From positions 4,586,983-4,650,982 of the forward strand of contig NC_051138.1 in the NCBI RefSeq assembly GCF_014839805.1: a stretch of 64,000 nt of DNA, in the 5' to 3' direction. Below are positions 52,420 through 64,000 of the stretch, in pieces. The translations under genes and the position numbers were made by a program. The stretch comes from Manduca sexta. Taxonomy: Eukaryota; Arthropoda; Insecta; Lepidoptera; Sphingidae. The number at the start of each line of letters is the position of its first letter. Positions within the stretch are counted from its first letter, which is position 1. The notes under the pieces are model-generated. The model had not been told where the DNA came from. It made no database searches and worked only from the letters and a program-made list of their open reading frames with translations.

Positions 52420-53218
52420 TAAATGGAAATAGACTTCCTGTACCACTGAGAGACTATCAAAATACAATCCATCCCTATTTATTATACATAAATATCATAG
52501 ATATTCTTTCAGACCAATATGCGAGGGCAATACAAAGCGAATTTCGTTTAGCCGACGAAATGAGCCGGGTAAAGCGATAGAAGTATCTCACTACATCTGA
52601 GCGCAAATCTCATTTACCTTTACTACACGCCTTCAGAGGGTGAGATTGGGGGGATGATATCTCCAGTTTAAAATGCATGCTTCAGTCATGGTACCAATCC
52701 ATCCTATGGGATGTATTGTGTTGAATGATGTAAAGATTATGGTTCAATTACAAGTCAAGCATTCACCTGGCTCGAAGAACCAAAATAATAATTAGCAGTT
52801 ATTATAAAGATACTGTTTATTTCTAATGTAGTGTAAGGATGATTGTATTCCATTTTAAACGATATTTTAGCCAGTGTAAATACGAGACTACTATCAACAC
52901 CATCAGGTAACCGCTTACTGGTTTAGTTATTCATTCATATAAAATAAGTGTGTATATGCAATTCACACATGACAGAAGCAAAACTTCTGTAAAATAGTCT
53001 ACGAGAGATCGAGATGGATATATAATATCAGAAGTATTAGGATAAATATAAGATTATTTTTGCATAATACTAAAACTTAGTTGCAAAATTAATTTATTAG
53101 TGAAATTAAATTATTCGCATAAATAAAAATTCTGAAATAATACAACACGCATCAACGATTGCTTTATCTAGAGCTTTGTAATACGCAGGCGCAATCACAT
53201 GTATGAAAAACATACTAA
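52420..53218. other. Intergenic, nothing recognised
   Basis: AT-rich sequence without supported genes or repeats. Confidence 0.4.
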
Positions 53219-53337
53219 TCTATACTTATAATAAATCTGTAGAGAGGTCAATTCTGTACATGAAATATATTTCCAAAATAACTATCAGGGGGTGATTAGG
53301 GATCGATACTGATGCCAAAAATGCAATTAGTAAAATT

Positions 53338-53396
<59 letters not shown>

Positions 53397-53399
53397 GTC

Positions 53400-53444
<45 letters not shown>

Positions 53445-53995
53445 ATAACCGTTATAGAAACAAAAACTACTCGACGGATTTTAACGAAACTTGGTACAAT
53501 TATTTGTCATACTCCTGTGCTGGTTATAGTATACTTTTCATCACGCTACAATTAATAGGAGCAGAAAAAAATATCCCACGACAGCATATGTCTATCTTTT
53601 ATGGTTGACTCACAATAACACGTGTAACTCCCGATAGCTTAGCAGTTCGAAGCTTTCTCATTATATTTGTCTACTGTTACGTTTATAACACTCTCAGTCA
53701 TCCCTAATTAAAAAAGTTAACATTATTAAATATTCCATAAAAAAGAATCTTAGAAATCGGTATAGTAACACCAAAGTTATACATGAAATACGCTAATAAT
53801 AAGCCATCATGCGTGAGGATTATTTTTGTATATATATAAGGTCGCGAACGCACAGGCAGGCGGCTTGCTTGGCACTTAGAGGCTAGCGAATCACCTAGCG
53901 AGTAGCTTCGTAAAACGAACATTCTCGAACGTTCGCGACCGGCTCCATTTGTGAAGTCCGAAATCCAGGCGGGCGAAGCTGCGAGCGGAAGCTAG
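53219..53995 (+). mobile_element. Helitron-like non-autonomous element, copy 3
   Basis: TC start preceded by A, CTAG end followed by T, same family as copies 1 and 2. About 75-100 bases are missing around 53566 compared with the others (the segment after GGAGCAGA). Carries the greatly expanded CTGT tract. Confidence 0.7.
53340..53442 (+). repeat. (CTGT)n microsatellite
   Basis: About 24 tetranucleotide units with a CTCTGTCTCTGT interruption, inside Helitron copy 3. The other two copies have four or five units. The predicted Cys/Leu/Ser/Val frame over it is an artefact. Confidence 0.9.
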
Positions 53996-54033
53996 TAAAA
54001 GAATAAATTGATGCAAAATGTAGCATGCTGGCT

Positions 54034-54516
54034 GACTGAACCAGTGTTGCCAGAAGCTTACATTTCTTACATTTTTCGTTACTTTTGACCCCCTCGCGTA
54101 ACATCTAAGTAATTTTTATATTTAAAGCAATTTTCGTAACTTTTGAGAACAAGATTTGTAATACAATTTTTTTATTGTAAACAGATTACGAACGCATTTC
54201 TATTCAACGCATCCAAATTAAACGCACCTAAAACTGGCGGGTCTAAAAAGTAATTCACTTCATATCACACTTAGAGATAGCTCGCCATGACAAAATGAAA
54301 CGAATCTTGCATATATTAAAACTTGATTGTGCTTGTGTATGCGCGCGCACATTTCCTACTTCGCGAGTCCCCGCGGTTTCGTAGCTACAGAAATGCTTGC
54401 CCAAAAACGCGTAAATTAAAAAAAAACAATAATGTAACTTTTGCAGCAAAAATGTAACATTTCAGGAAACGAAATGTAACTTACGACTTAAGGGCCCTGG
54501 CAACACTGGACTGAAC
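54034..54516. mobile_element. hAT-type MITE with perfect 8-bp target duplication
   Basis: Element 54042-54508 (467 bp), with ends CAGTGTTGCCAG and CTGGCAACACTG (12-bp perfect inverted repeat) and flanks GACTGAAC on both sides (54034-54041 and 54509-54516). Short TIR plus an 8-bp duplication is the hAT signature. Non-coding. Confidence 0.85.
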
Positions 54517-55189
54517 GTTGTTCCTTTTTCAAATATTGTGACGCAATTTCAAATATTTCATCGAGTTTCAAATCACAAAGATTCTAAAGAAGTTTCACTT
54601 AAAAAATAATAGGATAATTAAACTATGTGTCTAAAATAGCCTTAAAACTCAATGCTGAGCACGAGTAATAATTAATAATTACGTTTAAGTATCTATTTCT
54701 CTAGTAATTACACGATGCTGTACGTAAAAACGATTCTGTTCTATGGTTTTACTATTTAATATGTTTAGTTTAACGCGTTTAATATGCTACCGAGTTTTAA
54801 TTCCAAATACGCATGAGCGTTGTTTAAAATGTCTATACAAAAAAACATATTTAAACGAAACTCTAAGCAAACGTATCCTATAGCGCAAATATTCGTGCCA
54901 GTTGTATTGGTTCAGCGTTTACAGTGCTCCTAAATAAGCAAATACCACGAGTATACAGGATTACATCTTGCTGTGATAAATAGGCCAGCCTGATAGGGTA
55001 GTCATTGTCTCATAAAAAAAAAACATAATGACACCATGTCATGAGCGTAGCGAGTTATTTTCCAGTAGGAGCCAGTGTTCTAAACTTAAAAAATAAAATG
55101 ATTTGTGTGTAGGTCTGATCTGATAATTTAGATCGTTTTAAAAAATTATCGCAGTAGTAGGATACATCAAAATCCTATGAATGGACACC
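54517..55189. other. Intergenic, nothing recognised
   Basis: AT-rich. No supported gene. Confidence 0.4.
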
Positions 55190-55565
55190 ACGCCGGTCTG
55201 AGGCGGGCATGGTCCATCCGAAGTCCTTCTATATACAACATACACCATATTCTATATACTGGTGGCAGGTCTCTCATATGTGAAAGTCCGCCTGGGTAGG
55301 TAGCACCGCAATATCTATTTCTGCCGCCAAGCAAGTGTGTAGTCACTGTTGTGTTCTGGTTTGAAGGGCATTATAGCCAGTGTAACTCAAGACATAATAG
55401 GTAAGATTTAAAATCTCATGTCTCAGGATGACGAGCGCAGTTGAATACCGAACAATCCTTTTTAATTTAAGGTGTTGGATGGTGTTTCTACTGTTTATGG
55501 GCGGTCGTATCGCTTACCATTAGGCGAACAGCAAGCTCGTTTCGTCATTCCAAGCAATAAAAAAA
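55190..55565 (-). repeat. Repeat C, inverted copy
   Basis: Contains CTCATATGTGAAAGTCCGCC and ends with CGCTTACCATTAGGCGAAC, the complement of 47450-47735. Confidence 0.6.
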
Positions 55566-56500
55566 TACATTATGTTGCCTTTCATACAGTGGTTGCTCGT
55601 CACCTATAATAAAATAGCTTTTACTTACTAATACTCTAGCATGAAACTGCTGCATCGTAATAAATCGCACTATTCACGGATAAAAAGTAGTCTGTACCCT
55701 AGTACCCTGAAGCTGCTTCACCTTATTTAATAATAAGATAAACTTATTTAGCGGTGTTTTCATATATTCTTAAGAAGCACCCATACATTATCACTGCCTT
55801 ACACATTATTAATAGTAGCAGGACACATAAAACAATATACTTGCCTCCATACTCCAATATTTTCATTAAACGCAACAACCAACGCCATCTGTTGGAGGTT
55901 TGTGTGAAATAAAAAGCAAAGCTTTCAGTGGGCTGGCGTTTATATTTACATAGGATTAGATTTACATGTTCACATAAATCAAACACAATTTAAATATTTT
56001 ATTCAAACAAGGCAACGTAACGTTAGCTACATTACAAGTTTATATACATTTTTGGATTGTAACTACAATAGTTTTATCACAGATTTTTATAGATTCAATT
56101 GTATACATTCACGCATGTATAAATATAAGTCTGTACACATTACCCATCCATTCAAACGCTCGCAACAAAATTCAGCTAAATTATACATTATCTATAATAC
56201 AATCTTCGATAGACAAATCTTGGTATAGCCGGTCCTGGAAACAAAACGCACAATTATTACGAACATACTTTTTATTATAGATAATAGGACATGGCAGATA
56301 CAAGAAATTACTATGACACACTACTTCCTGAAGCGATATTGTGTTCGGTTCCTAATATTATTTTGATATTTTTAAAGCAAACTCACTAATTAAATGGACA
56401 ACCAATGTCAACATCTAGGGAACAGTCTTATAGAGAAATTCTACTTTTTGATTGCCCTGATACATACACTCATAACCTGCTTATGATATTATTATTATTA
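55566..56500. other. Intergenic, nothing recognised
   Basis: AT-rich. The minus frame at 55744-55986 (80 codons) has no family resemblance I can name and no splice or promoter support. Confidence 0.35.
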
Positions 56501-56760
56501 TTATTTTTTGTATCATGACTGAATCTCGGCTTATAGACCGGGTTGCATGGTGCGGACGGGCCAAAGCCAAGTCTGCAGCAACATAAATTATTATTATTAT
56601 TTTTATAGGCACTACCCTAAATATACTTTTTTATTAATGTGCACCTACTATGTTCTATCTCTAACTACCTCAGGTCGACTGGTAGAGAAAGCCTCTGGCA
56701 TTAAGTCCGTTACATGATTTGTATGAAGTACAATAAAATAAATAAATAAAAACCTGAACT
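56501..56760 (+). repeat. LINE-like 3' tails
   Basis: Two short blocks typical of retroelement 3' ends: CGGCTTATAGACCGGGTTGC to ATTATTATTATTT (56528-56600), and TCTGGCATTAAGTCCG to AATAAATAAATAAA (56691-56752). Confidence 0.4.
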
Positions 56761-57742
56761 TCTTCAGTTTATACCAATGTTAAAAGCTGATGAAACAAAT
56801 CCCAAAGTATCATTATGTCGCAGCCATGACCATGACGGCTCTAAATGTACCCATTTAGCAAGACCTTAATACAAGAATAAGTATGTACTCATTAAAAATA
56901 TATTTACTTATTGGTGCCAATTCCGTGGTCATTAATAATAACTACTTATAGCTGTGTGATATAAGATACCAGTAACCTATTTTTAACTTCCAATTATTTT
57001 ACGCACAATGTTCGTATTAAAATAATATAAACGTAAATCGAGAGCAAGGTCAAAGCTTAAAATTGCAATAGACTTTTTGCTTTGCATTTAAATTTCACTG
57101 GCCAGTTATTAATTGTACGATTTTAGGTAATGATTAATTTTTTTTGGTACAAAAGTTCTTATTTTAGTTTCTAATAAAATCAGTTTTTTATTATAAAAAA
57201 ACTATGGATGTATTTTGTTCAAATGTAATATTTCGTCTCTCGTTCGACGACTTTCAGTTGCTGTTGCGTGTTTTTTTTTATTTGCATTATATTGAAGTTA
57301 CCAACGTTACCCCATCCACAATATACGGATGATTATCCAAAGATCTTAGTGCTTAGTCGTAAAATCATTAAGTCGATGGTCATAGTTCTGCAATAACTAC
57401 ATCTGTTTGACTTGACCTACATTCGTCGAGCCCTCCTTCGTCTCAGTTCGTTAGTCGGGACCAAACACTAATGCCTTTATAATTTGACCTATAGAGACAA
57501 ACAGTCTAGCCAATATGGACTTTGTAAAATTATTTGAAAAGGAGAATTCTAACGTACATATTATGCCACACCGTAATGATATATATAACCATTTCCACAA
57601 AATGAACAAACAACCATTGTTACAACAAGCGTCAAAGTCATACACCGAAGGCAATTGTTAGTGAAACCAAGCGTTATTTGGTGCAAGCTAGAAACAAAAA
57701 CATTTTCAATATGACCAAAATGAATAATCACTCGACTGGGGT
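56761..57742. other. Intergenic, nothing recognised
   Basis: AT-rich sequence. No supported gene. Confidence 0.4.
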
Positions 57743-58022
57743 TATATAACTTGAGTGTACTCCACGCATGCTTAGACTGATAAAGATGTTTAAACTGTAC
57801 AGTTTAGGGTACAAAGTCGCTTGTGTCGTCGTTGTGTCGGATTTCACGCTCGTCGGTTCGGAAATGCACAAAGTTTCCTTTTGTGGCGTTTCTCATAACT
57901 TGATTTGTGACGGCACAACCCTTCAGCCGGGTTCCGGCGTGGCGCCGCAGCGGCGAGACGCGTCACTTCCGCCACGAGGCCGCGGCTTAGTAAAAGGTGA
58001 CAGCGGGAGCGATTTACGTTGC
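57743..58022 (+). promoter_or_regulatory. TATA box followed by CpG-rich patch; possible first exon
   Basis: TATATAA at 57743-57749, then an open frame from ATG 57768 and a strongly CpG-rich stretch (57915-58022, for example CCGGCGTGGCGCCGCAGCGG) in an otherwise AT-rich region. A GGTGAC near 57997 might act as a donor. No protein family is recognisable, so this could be a 5' UTR exon of a gene farther right, or a repeat. Confidence 0.25.
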
Positions 58023-58304
58023 TAGCTAATTTAGAATCGCCGTTTGCCTAGCTATGAATACCTGGCAATTAAATAATAATTGGTATATTTTATTCCATAG
58101 GCAACTTGAGATAAACTTTCCTAAATTCTATTCTAGTTAAGTAAGTATTGTAAAATTATATTTTTAATTATAAAATTCCAAATCTTATTATGACTCTATT
58201 AAAAACAGGTTTATTATTATTTTATGCCATCTAAAAGCAATATGCACGACTACAAAAAACAAGAATAATAATTATAAATACGATGGTAAAATTATTTCTG
58301 GGAC

Positions 58305-58545
58305 ATCTATATTCGCTGGTGGGAGGTCTCTCATATGTGAGAGTCCGCCTTGGTACATACCACCGCAATGTTTATAAGAACATTGTAGCCAGTGTAACGG
58401 CTTGACATAATAAGACTTAACATCTCACGTCTCAGGATTGCGAGCGCAATGGAATATTGAACAATACTTTGTAATTCAAGGTGTCGGATGGTGTTACTGT
58501 TTATGGGCGGCCGTATAACTTACTATCAGGCGAACGGCAAAGTCG
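58305..58545 (-). repeat. Repeat C, inverted copy
   Basis: Starts near GCTGGTGGGAGGTCTCTCAT and ends ACTATCAGGCGAACGGC. Same family as 55190-55565. Confidence 0.6.
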
Positions 58546-60417
58546 TCCTATATTATTATTGATAAGCTGTCTTTATTCTTCTCTATCGTCACCTTATTTC
58601 AGCGAATCATAATTCTTAAGCTCATTATTAATATCGCTGTCGCTATATCTTCCGTTTCGCCTGTCAATAAAATCTCATACTACAACGGAGCAAGCATTGT
58701 ACGTAGGTATCATAAACGTGCAAAGTTTAAAGGCAGACAAGCATCCATGTTCATTAAGAATATATCGAAATTAACGTCGTTCAAAATTTAACAAGGAAAT
58801 TGCACAACTATTCGCAAAAGATACAATCTAGTAAAAGTAAATATTGAAAACAGATAACTATCAGCAATTTTCAAAGTTTCCGCTGTTACGTTTAAGTACT
58901 CGAACTTCCAAGTAAAACAATTTTGGTAATACATCACATCGAATCCATCCATTTCAAACAACGATGACGCAAAACAAACATTCTTTTATAAAACGAGAAT
59001 ACATGTCTTGGCTGTCACAGCAAAAAAGCTTATGAAACTCTCAAGTTGGAAACTGAACGGAAACTTTCCGAGACATATCCGTTTTTCCACCCTCACTTAA
59101 AACAATTGTTTCTCTAAGAGATACTTCTAAAAAGGCCAATAAACAAAAAACTACGAACATCGCAATAAACAATTCTGTAATTTTAAACTTTTGTTCTTTC
59201 AAATACATGTAGTCTAAAATAAAAATAGAGACGACAATGGATCGGGCGGACTTCACACTAAATTTATTTTTTATTTACACAAAAACCAAACGTGACAAGT
59301 GGAGTTGGTTCTCTAGAATAATATTATATTTGGAACTTAGTTTGATATAAAACATCGCAACGTACAACTCTTTTCTCGTAAGGACAAACCTAATAAACAC
59401 AAAACTCATTTCACAAAAAGTTGAGTAAAACAATATACATTTTGTTTGTATTTATTCAACTTGAAAAACACAAAAGGTCCAGCTAATATGAATTAATTTA
59501 ACAAATGCACACGTCGCAACGCCCTCTTATTTTTGTGTGAGCAAACATATAAATATGCATAGGATAAATATCAAAAAGGTTGACTAAAACGATGGAGGCT
59601 AGCCGGATGGCGGCCCAATTAATTTGCGTCCTAAACAGTTTTATTAAATAATGAAATGTACGCGCGACTGCTCACTCCCCGCCTTCCGTAGACTTGTGAT
59701 ATGTCAATTTCATAATTAAAATGCGTTTGACCGTTGTCCAAAACGCCCCGGAGATTAGAAGCGTGCTCTAATTGAATGTTTGAATGGGTTCACTGTGCCC
59801 CGAAAATAAATGAAGTCATCGAGAAATTTTCGTTAAACACAATCAAAAAGGCCCTTTATGAATTATGTGTAAGCACACATTTTGCTTTCCTGTGAGGGGA
59901 TAATTAAATATATTTTTCATTTTATCACTTATTTTGTGCTAGTACGCAACAACACTTCTAAATTAAAAACCATTGTTGAATTTAATATCGTCTGCACAGT
60001 TATATCTAAGCTTTAAAATTATCGAGACCCTGGGTACAATCCCGAAACTGACCATTTAAAGTTAGTCAATTCCAAATACGTTCACTAATTTTGACTGAAA
60101 GTGCCACTTGGTGAAAAGTTCATCTGGCCTATAAGATGACAAAAATAAGCTCAGTAGGCTGTAGCATCGCTAATTGAACCTTTGCATACCCCTTTGGGGA
60201 TAAGGACCTCAACTTGTCTTAGAATCAATCGTCACAGCTTACAGGGTGAGTAACCAAGATCAATTTCAGTAGTTGGCCTTTGAAGTCGCCTACGTCAAAA
60301 AGGAGGTTAATCATTTTTATGATTAACTTTTAAACATGACCTATATTTTATATTCGTAGTGAATCATACACTTGTGTTATAAAGATTTCGTATGCTGAAT
60401 CTCTTTTTTTTATACGA
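58546..60417. other. Intergenic, nothing recognised
   Basis: AT-rich, no supported gene. A block at 60290-60320 (GTCAAAAAGGAGGTTAATC) is like the inverted tail of the composite repeat. Confidence 0.35.
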
Positions 60418-60690
60418 ACACAAGTGACCCCACTACAGACAGCACCTGATAGTAAGTGGATCCAATAGAATGTCGACTGACGAAAGATGATTACCCCTAA
60501 GCAATCAACATAATTGTACCCGCCTGTTGGAACCGGTTATACACAGTCTGATACCGGAACGCGACACTTACGTGGGACACTATGGCAAATTTTAATACCT
60601 GATGTACAGGCTTGCTATCCGGACGGATATAAAATATATCTCCTACCACCAGCCAATCTCATATATTATTTAAACAAATTAATTCTCCAT
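60418..60690 (+). repeat. Repeat D
   Basis: AGTGGATCCAATAGAATGTC and CCGGAACGCGACACTTACGT match 44488-44670. The 62-codon frame inside is not a gene. Confidence 0.55.
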
Positions 60691-63600
60691 GTAGCGCGCT
60701 AATAGCCAAATTTGAATCAAATCATTCTGAATCATTTTCTTTATAACTAAACGCTTTTTCTGCATCCTAATTATCATTAGTAGACAACATTATTCTATAA
60801 CCTATAGAATTCTAGTGGACATTATCTTGGACTAAAGAACTAGGAAAATGCATCACACTGAGTCATTAAATAAATTATTCTCATAAGGTCATCCAGTAAT
60901 ACATCGGCTGTCCAAGAGGTTAACACAAGTCAGATTACTTTATAGATTGATACTATCTTATATGACCGCACATTGATCACATTAGGTACATGTGAATAAA
61001 TTATTCGCAAATAAATCCGGACTTCCTCGCTCTTTACCTTCACCGCTCTGTAATTAATAATATCAGTTCCTTTAATCCTTTCCTCATACATTATTCATGA
61101 TTTCGGACGATATTCTTTAGCTCGAGTGTGTTTGTGCAGTGACCTTGATAAGAATCTCCACGATACGTTGGATTTTGTTTACTACCCGCTGTTTTCAATA
61201 AACTCTTTTCCTTCTGTACTTATCCCATTCTAATGTGAAGTCAGGGCAACTTTTCAAGCATATTATAGAAACATCTGTTTTTTACAATCAACTATTTCCC
61301 TATCAACAGCCTCTGTAGAATGATACATACTATGATTATGTAGTATCATTAAACCAGGTCCTTAAATCTATTCCATCTACTTGAATCCTTCACTATGCCA
61401 CAGTATAGCAAGTGTGCGATCACCGTAATTATGAAACAAAACTTCCTTATTGTAATTACCATACGTATCAGAATGACCGTTGACTAATCATTCGTAAACA
61501 ATGCCCTGAGGCGGTCACACCAGTCAATCCACGCTTGTTTTAAGTTGTCAGTTGTTTCATCCGCGTACAATTTAGAATGTTCAGTTCCGGAACCTGAGGT
61601 ATTGCAAAAAATTTGTTCTCGGGAAGTATTAATTAACATTTTAATTAGAAGGAAATAAATTTTATTTTATTCTTGATCGATTAATGACCTGTTTCAAAAG
61701 CTTCAAGTAAATTTTATTTGACAGTTATCGCTAACAACTGCTGTAGTACTCATTTTATGACCATTTATTTGGTACCATAGATTACAGTGTGACTTTTGTA
61801 TTAGGTCGATTTATATATTTATGACAAGTAACATTAATTTCATTATTCAGAAATTGTGGAACAGGTCCTAAATATGTTTACGAAGATTGAAGTTCGGTTA
61901 TAGGAGATAAATAAATGTATCAAATAAAATTCAAATTATAATATTCATGAAATGCTTGATATAATAGACTAAATAAATCATCTCTTTTTATCCGACTACC
62001 TACTACGTTTCCATTTTAAAACTGTAGCTTCGTTCCTACTGAACCGATTTTGACAAATGAAGAGTCTATCGATTCATATTCATTATGCGATGGTTATAGG
62101 CCTTTTTTAACACAATTACGTTCAGCAGTAAGTTCTTTATTAATTACATTTAAATATGTAATATCCTATGCATATACTTTTGTGTTACAGTTTCGATAAT
62201 AGTCGATATTTTAATATCTTTTATTATTTTTTATACAACAATAAGGAATAAAAACACTGGTCTTTTCTGATAAACTGCAAAGAAGCCGGCAATGTCATAA
62301 TACCTACATTTTTCGTTAAATTCATTGGCAACTATTGGGTTTATTAGATTAACTGGGCTATGATTTGATTAGTTGAGTAGCGTTGACTGTGTATTTTTCT
62401 GACATCATACACATAAAGATTAAATTGGTAGGGATTTAAATTTAACATTGGGTATGTATCCAGACTTCAGTATACAAAGAAGCTCGGTGAAATGTGGATA
62501 GGTACATAAGTATATCTTTGTCTTACTCCAATAAAGGCGTATCTTTATACTGTTTATCAACACTACCCCCAAAATAGGCCTTTGGGTAGCGAGTAGCAGC
62601 TTAACCCATATCCTTTGTTACTGCAGTAACTTGACTCCTGAGGCCAAGCTACCAAAAAATGCCTTTCGACAAATCATTCCGGCAAGCGTGCAACGAAAGG
62701 CGACCTTGTCTGACCAGACAGCCGTTTCCCTATACAATTTATTTATTTTCTTTTGTTGACTATTGTCAGATTGATCACGAATTTTTGCACACGACAGCCA
62801 GTGACCATTCTGTGGAATTGCTTGTGAAATAATAGTGTTTATGGTATGTAAACGATTTGTAGACTGCTATCGCCATTTCTTATTATTTCCGGTTAATATT
62901 CAAAATGCAATTTAAAAAATTCTAGTAATAAAAAGGAAAAATACGACTCCAAAACCCTCTATGATCTAAAAACAATCTAACTTTATAAAGTTTAATAAAA
63001 AATATTAAAACACAAGCAATGTCATATATCTTCCCAATTCGTGTTTTATTTTGAAGACGATAAAAATTGAGATGGTAGTGGGTTCTTCACAGTCTAAACA
63101 CATTTCCTAAACTACCAGAAAATTGTAAGTCCGCTGCTGACTTACAAGGAATGTGTGGTCATTTCAAAATAATGGGAATGTTTCAAAGGATGTTCAGTAA
63201 AAAAAGTCAAAACGTTTACTTAGATGCTTTATTGTTAGATACGCCAAAAGAGGTAATATATACCTATAGGTAATAGGTAAAAAAAAACTTATAATTTGCC
63301 ACGAAGATAACTTACGGAGTAAGCTGTTGATGCTTGTCTCTTGCGTTTACTTTTTTAAATACTAGCTGCCATCAATGATTACCATAATAAATTGTCAGGA
63401 AATCCCTATTCCGTCTCAAGGGCGTATCCGTCTTTTAATTACGGGCATTCAAATCGAAGGATAACTTTAAAGGACGTATAAGTAAAAGGGGATTTTTTGA
63501 CTCTTACCTAAATATAGCTATCAAAGCAGTCCGTCTAAAATTTTAAATGTAATATATTTTTTTAAATGTATTATCTTCGTACATCGCCACGACTAGCTTA

Positions 63601-64000
63601 TTAATGCTAAAAATATGCTACCGCCTCGAGCAGTATTGCTTCATTTAATAATTTAAAGCGATATTATTAAAGTTTAAATTTCATTGTGTGCATGAATTGC
63701 CGATGGTGAATTAGTACCAACAGACTTTCTACTGCCTCGGTGCATACATGCGTATTGTGCAACTTAAAACTAAGGGCAAAAATAAAACATTATCGAATTC
63801 ATTTAATTTATTTAAATATTAAACTAACATGGGCTCTATTTACAGCTTATAACAATAACAATCAATACGTACTACAATACATTACAAAACTGTTAAAAAA
63901 AACGCCCATCGGCTATCATTGGTTCAATTTTGATATATTTATTGTTAACAATATCCCAATTTGGTTAAGCTCTAACTTCTACGTCATGCAACCCATGCAT
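60691..64000. other. Intergenic, nothing recognised
   Basis: About 3.3 kb of AT-rich sequence with no open frame of length or composition suggesting a gene. A moderately GC block at 62565-62735 may be a dispersed repeat but has no second copy in the window. Confidence 0.35.

Noticed and set aside
53312..53608. 98-codon Cys/Leu/Ser/Val frame
   Set aside because: Mostly translation of the CTGT microsatellite inside a Helitron-like element.

Overview
The window looks like nuclear DNA of a moth or butterfly (Lepidoptera). It is AT-rich, its genes have short exons and many introns, and it is full of repeats that fit that order: tRNA-headed SINEs, Helitron-like elements with CTAG 3' ends, hAT and foldback MITEs, and an R1-clade LINE. 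The species cannot be read from the sequence. There is no prokaryotic-style operon, CRISPR array or rRNA.

Bases 105-36233 hold the 3' part of one very large plus-strand gene, whose first exon and signal peptide lie upstream of the window. I reconstruct 28 exons from splice sites and reading phase. Every intron is phase 1 and every internal exon is a multiple of 3 (one has a single-base insertion). The protein is a low-complexity Ser/Gly/Pro/Ala/Asp/Glu-rich polypeptide of about 3,400 residues. In order it has Ala/Ser-rich short exons; an acidic exon of 17 copies of an 11-residue Gly/Glu/Asp unit; a four-exon cassette repeated along the gene; two giant exons (about 1,020 and 1,195 codons) of Ser-Pro-Gly repeats; a 472-codon repetitive exon with a unique C-terminal segment; and a last exon ending in an Arg-rich stretch plus Cys-Ile-Cys-Asn. 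This is the architecture expected of a silk-gland sericin/mucin-like coat protein. That identity is inferred from composition and gene structure, not from a database match.

The gene grew by serial duplication of a unit that begins near 3392, 6727, 10163, 13560, 19198 and 26820. A LINE remnant with a hAT element nested in it was copied with units 1 and 2. A foldback element plus a tandem array follows the repetitive exon in units 3, 4 and 5. Frame-breaking indels and shortened homopolymers in units 4 and 5 suggest incomplete polishing, though real lesions cannot be excluded.

The last intron (29105-36171) contains a Helitron-like element and a full-length, multiply disabled R1-clade non-LTR retrotransposon on the minus strand (about 30014-35892). 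It has a near-perfect target duplication, three CCHC fingers, endonuclease and RT domains, and a UAAUG overlap between ORF1 and ORF2.

A second small plus-strand gene (45096-48071, four coding exons, again all phase-1 introns) encodes a 116-residue protein with a signal peptide and a Gly/Tyr/Asp-rich C-terminal half. It may be another silk or cuticle-type secreted component in the same cluster. The rest, about 36.3-45 kb and 48.2-64 kb, is intergenic DNA with SINEs, Helitrons, MITEs and truncated LINE 3' ends. I see no convincing protein gene there apart from a CpG-rich patch with a TATA box near 57.7-58.0 kb that could be a first exon.
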